From: Sympetrum striolatum
Taxonomy: Eukaryota; Arthropoda; Insecta; Odonata; Libellulidae
Assembly: GCA_947579665.1 (NCBI GenBank)
Contig: OX388350.1
Coordinates: 42,875,393 to 42,939,392 of the forward strand
DNA: 64,000 nt
Direction: 5' to 3'
The position numbers and the translations under genes were made by a program. Under the pieces are notes generated by a model. The model saw only the letters and a program-made list of their open reading frames with translations, was not told the DNA's origin and did no database searches. Shown piece by piece: positions 61,897-64,000 of this stretch (within the stretch, counting starts at the first letter, position 1; each line of letters opens with the position of its first letter).

Positions 61897-61973
61897 CAGT
61901 CCTGGCCAAAATTAACGCAGCACCGGCCGTAAGGATCGCTAGGGAGGTGCTGCGTTAATTTTGGCCAGGAGTG
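61897..61973. mobile_element. Minimal Tc1/mariner-type MITE, 77 bp
   Basis: TA at 61895-61896 and 61974-61975 flanks inverted repeats of about 28 bp: CAGTCCTGGCCAAAATTAAC followed by GCAGCACC on the left, with CACTCCTGGCC at the right end when complemented. Only two to three mismatches separate the arms. The 21-bp centre is GC-rich. This is little more than two termini back to back. Confidence 0.9.
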
Positions 61974-61975
61974 TA

Positions 61976-62995
61976 CATAATACACGATTGAGCACTCCAT
62001 CTCCGTATGATTTTAGGTGCTCCTCATCTGAACTGAGGCTCAAGATTCTACAGGATGATCTTCATATTTTTATTTTATCCCTGTTTATTCGTATTTCATG
62101 AACTTTTTCATTTGCCCTTCAGTGTTCTCATACTGCAATTGAAAAATCACGGACCGCAATAAATCATACAGTTATGATGCTATGTGCATAACTATAAGTA
62201 AGTAATTTTTGGTAAGGAATAACGAAGGAAGAGACGAAATATCTGAAAAGCGTAAATGTATTCCTCGTAGTTCATTTATGAGATTGTTTCAAGAAGTACC
62301 CATCCTTTATTGATAGAGATATCATGTTTAGATGAAAAAATGAAGATTGTATTTTTAGGAGAACAGCTCTATATGATTAATAAATTTCATATTTTTCAAA
62401 TTTAGATTTAATTAATATTATGAAAATAATGGGAAAATCTGAATATGAAGAACCGTTTACAAAAGAAAGATTTTCATTTACAGTTGGTTTTATTCTCTCT
62501 CTCTCTCTAGTATTAGAGTATCACTGAATTACTTTTTTTAAATCCGCTTCGTATTTTCCTCTTTGTTTTTAATTACCACTCAGAATGTAGTTTCAATTCG
62601 TCGACAACCTTTCGGTATTAATTATTACATCTCATTTGCATCACGCAGCGAAATATTCAAAATCATGACTTCGCTTTCAACCGCTCCATTCTCTTACGGG
62701 AAATGCGGCAAAGTGGCCTCCGAGTGAGAATCGAGTTTCATCCATACATCCGTTGTAATTTCGATAGCATCTCTTTCAGGGAAAGATGGCAAACTCACCT
62801 TTGGAACGTCCCTTTTTCGGAGGGTGTCGCACTCGCGTACTATCTTCTTTCCTGTATTTTTATCCCCTATGATAAATTTTGGCCTTATTGGGCTTGCGCA
62901 TTGATGATATTTAGTCTCTTAATAAAATAGAAAACCCTGTATATCCATGGTACTTTGTTTGCAATGCAAATCCTGCCTTATATAAAAAAGAGTAT
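61976..62995. other. Unassigned AT-rich DNA
   Basis: A short CT run (CTCTCTCTCTCTCT) lies at about 62495-62508. A 75-codon ORF at 62703-62930 lies in a GC-richer patch and has no recognisable domain. Confidence 0.4.
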
Positions 62996-63085
62996 TAGTT
63001 AGTTAGTTTGACCCTTTATTGGCGAGGTTAGGCCCAGGTGGGCCTCTCTTCCACCTAACCTCGTATGTCGATTACATGTAAACTT
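62996..63085 (+). repeat. Dispersed repeat (GTTAGTTA...TTGACCCTTTA family), copy 2
   Basis: Partner of 34316-34405, same orientation. It contains a short internal palindrome, AGGCCCAGGTGGGCCT (63030-63045), that copy 1 lacks. The family is unknown. Confidence 0.7.
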
Positions 63086-63239
63086 ATTAAAAACTCAACT
63101 TATTAACAAAATACAAAAAAAAGTATTAAGTAGTACCTGGAGAATTTCGAAGGCTTAGCAAGCACGAGACTCGATAATTTTGAGTTAAATTGAAGTTATT
63201 TTTAATATTATATTATGGTTTTAAGTGTACCAAAACGTA

Positions 63240-63300
63240 TGTAATAGCTGATGGTGTAACTGTTTAAAGGCGAAATATGTTTCGCTGACAAGTCACTTTT
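63240..63300 (+). repeat. Weak hammerhead-like remnant
   Basis: GCTGATGGTG...AGGCGAAATATG followed by TTTCGCTGACAAGTCAC resembles the order of the other modules. GAAAC is GAAAT here and the spacing is longer, so it is a low-confidence member. Confidence 0.25.
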
Positions 63301-64000
63301 TTGATTCCTTAATATTTTTCTCAAGTCATATAATCTCTTTGATTTCCTGACCTACTTCTGCAGACGATCTTCTCGTTCATTGCAAGTCTTACGTGGATTC
63401 CACGTCTTCTGAAGTAATTGTAAAACTTCAAGGATTACGTATTCGAGGTAAAAAGCATAGCTTCGTTTTTTTTTACTAAGCTTCTAGCGATCACGAGCTG
63501 CAGACTCCGTAGAAAGAGCTACATTCGGCAGCGTAGAAATGCCTCCTGAACTCTCAGAATGTAACTTTCCAGATCCACTTTGAAGTGGGATTATCTTGTA
63601 TCGAATTCACATTTCACTGTGAAGGGATTAAAGGGTCGTACGGAAATTGAGGCCAATGTTTTGTGAAGAAGTACGAGAAGACTGGAATGCGTTACCTGAA
63701 GAAATTTTCAATCCCCGTCCCATCTAATGAACGGAAGCTTAAGAAAATCTATTATTAAATTGGCTGTTAAGTTGTATGTACATAGTTGTAAAAACTTCTA
63801 TAAATGTTGTATGTGGTTATGGTAGTATAACGTAGAGTAAATATTATATTTTTTCTAAATTTATTGAAGCATATAGTTACAGTCGGGTTAAAGGATGGTG
63901 CTAATTGAGACATTTAAGGATATTTCATGATCAATACTAGATACATTGGGAATTAAGCTCTGTAAAATTTGTCTGTGTTCTTATTGACTTGTGCTTTACT
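63301..64000. other. Unassigned DNA to window end
   Basis: A somewhat GC-richer block at about 63340-63720, then AT-rich. No ORF of note and no repeat recognised; anything here may continue past the window. Confidence 0.4.

Noticed and set aside
1..64000. CRISPR array, bacterial operons or prophage
   Set aside because: No short regular repeats with spacers, no dense coding, no ribosome-binding pattern; the content is eukaryotic repeats.

Overview
This is an AT-rich, gene-poor stretch of an animal nuclear genome, almost certainly an arthropod and probably an insect with a large, repeat-filled genome. The evidence is the mix of decayed transposable elements: a CR1-like LINE whose 3' end is a hexamer microsatellite, a Penelope-like element, a mariner, hAT and pogo/Tigger-type short elements, and several tRNA-derived SINE-like heads. 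No operons, Shine-Dalgarno sites or dense ORFs are present. I recognise no host protein-coding gene. The window could be intergenic or lie inside a very long intron.

Layout. 0-5 kb: a SINE-like repeat (248-478, minus) and a 5'-truncated, frameshifted LINE (1233-3430, minus) that still shows most reverse transcriptase motifs. 5-24 kb: mostly unassigned AT-rich DNA with isolated tRNA-like heads (4898, 8524, 13788), a hammerhead-like motif (13352) and a foldback (17370-17524). 22-28.3 kb: a 24-bp tandem repeat, a degenerate repeat of about 120 bp, a foldback with the best hammerhead-like core (26299-26443), a CpG-rich island (27190-27620) and a 62-bp tandem duplication. 29-32.3 kb: three dispersed copies of a local repeat, a 299-bp hAT-type element with 8-bp target duplications, and an internally deleted mariner with intact termini. 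33-35.5 kb: a tRNA-like SINE head, two small foldbacks and members of dispersed repeat families. 42.4-48.9 kb: a pogo-type MITE, a 4.36-kb structure bounded by inverted repeats of about 600 bp that encloses a decayed Penelope-like element (RT plus GIY-YIG endonuclease), and a Tigger-like element. 53.4-64 kb: a second copy of the first SINE-like repeat, pyrimidine-rich segments and a 77-bp Tc1/mariner-type miniature element.

The most interesting material is the Penelope-like element inside the long inverted repeats, and a set of small foldback sequences whose centres carry a shared hammerhead-ribozyme-like motif (TGATGR...GAAAC..GTC). The same motif follows the GIY-YIG reading frame of the Penelope-like element, so the small foldbacks may be its non-autonomous relatives. 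All coordinates and identities were read by eye; boundaries marked approximate should be realigned.
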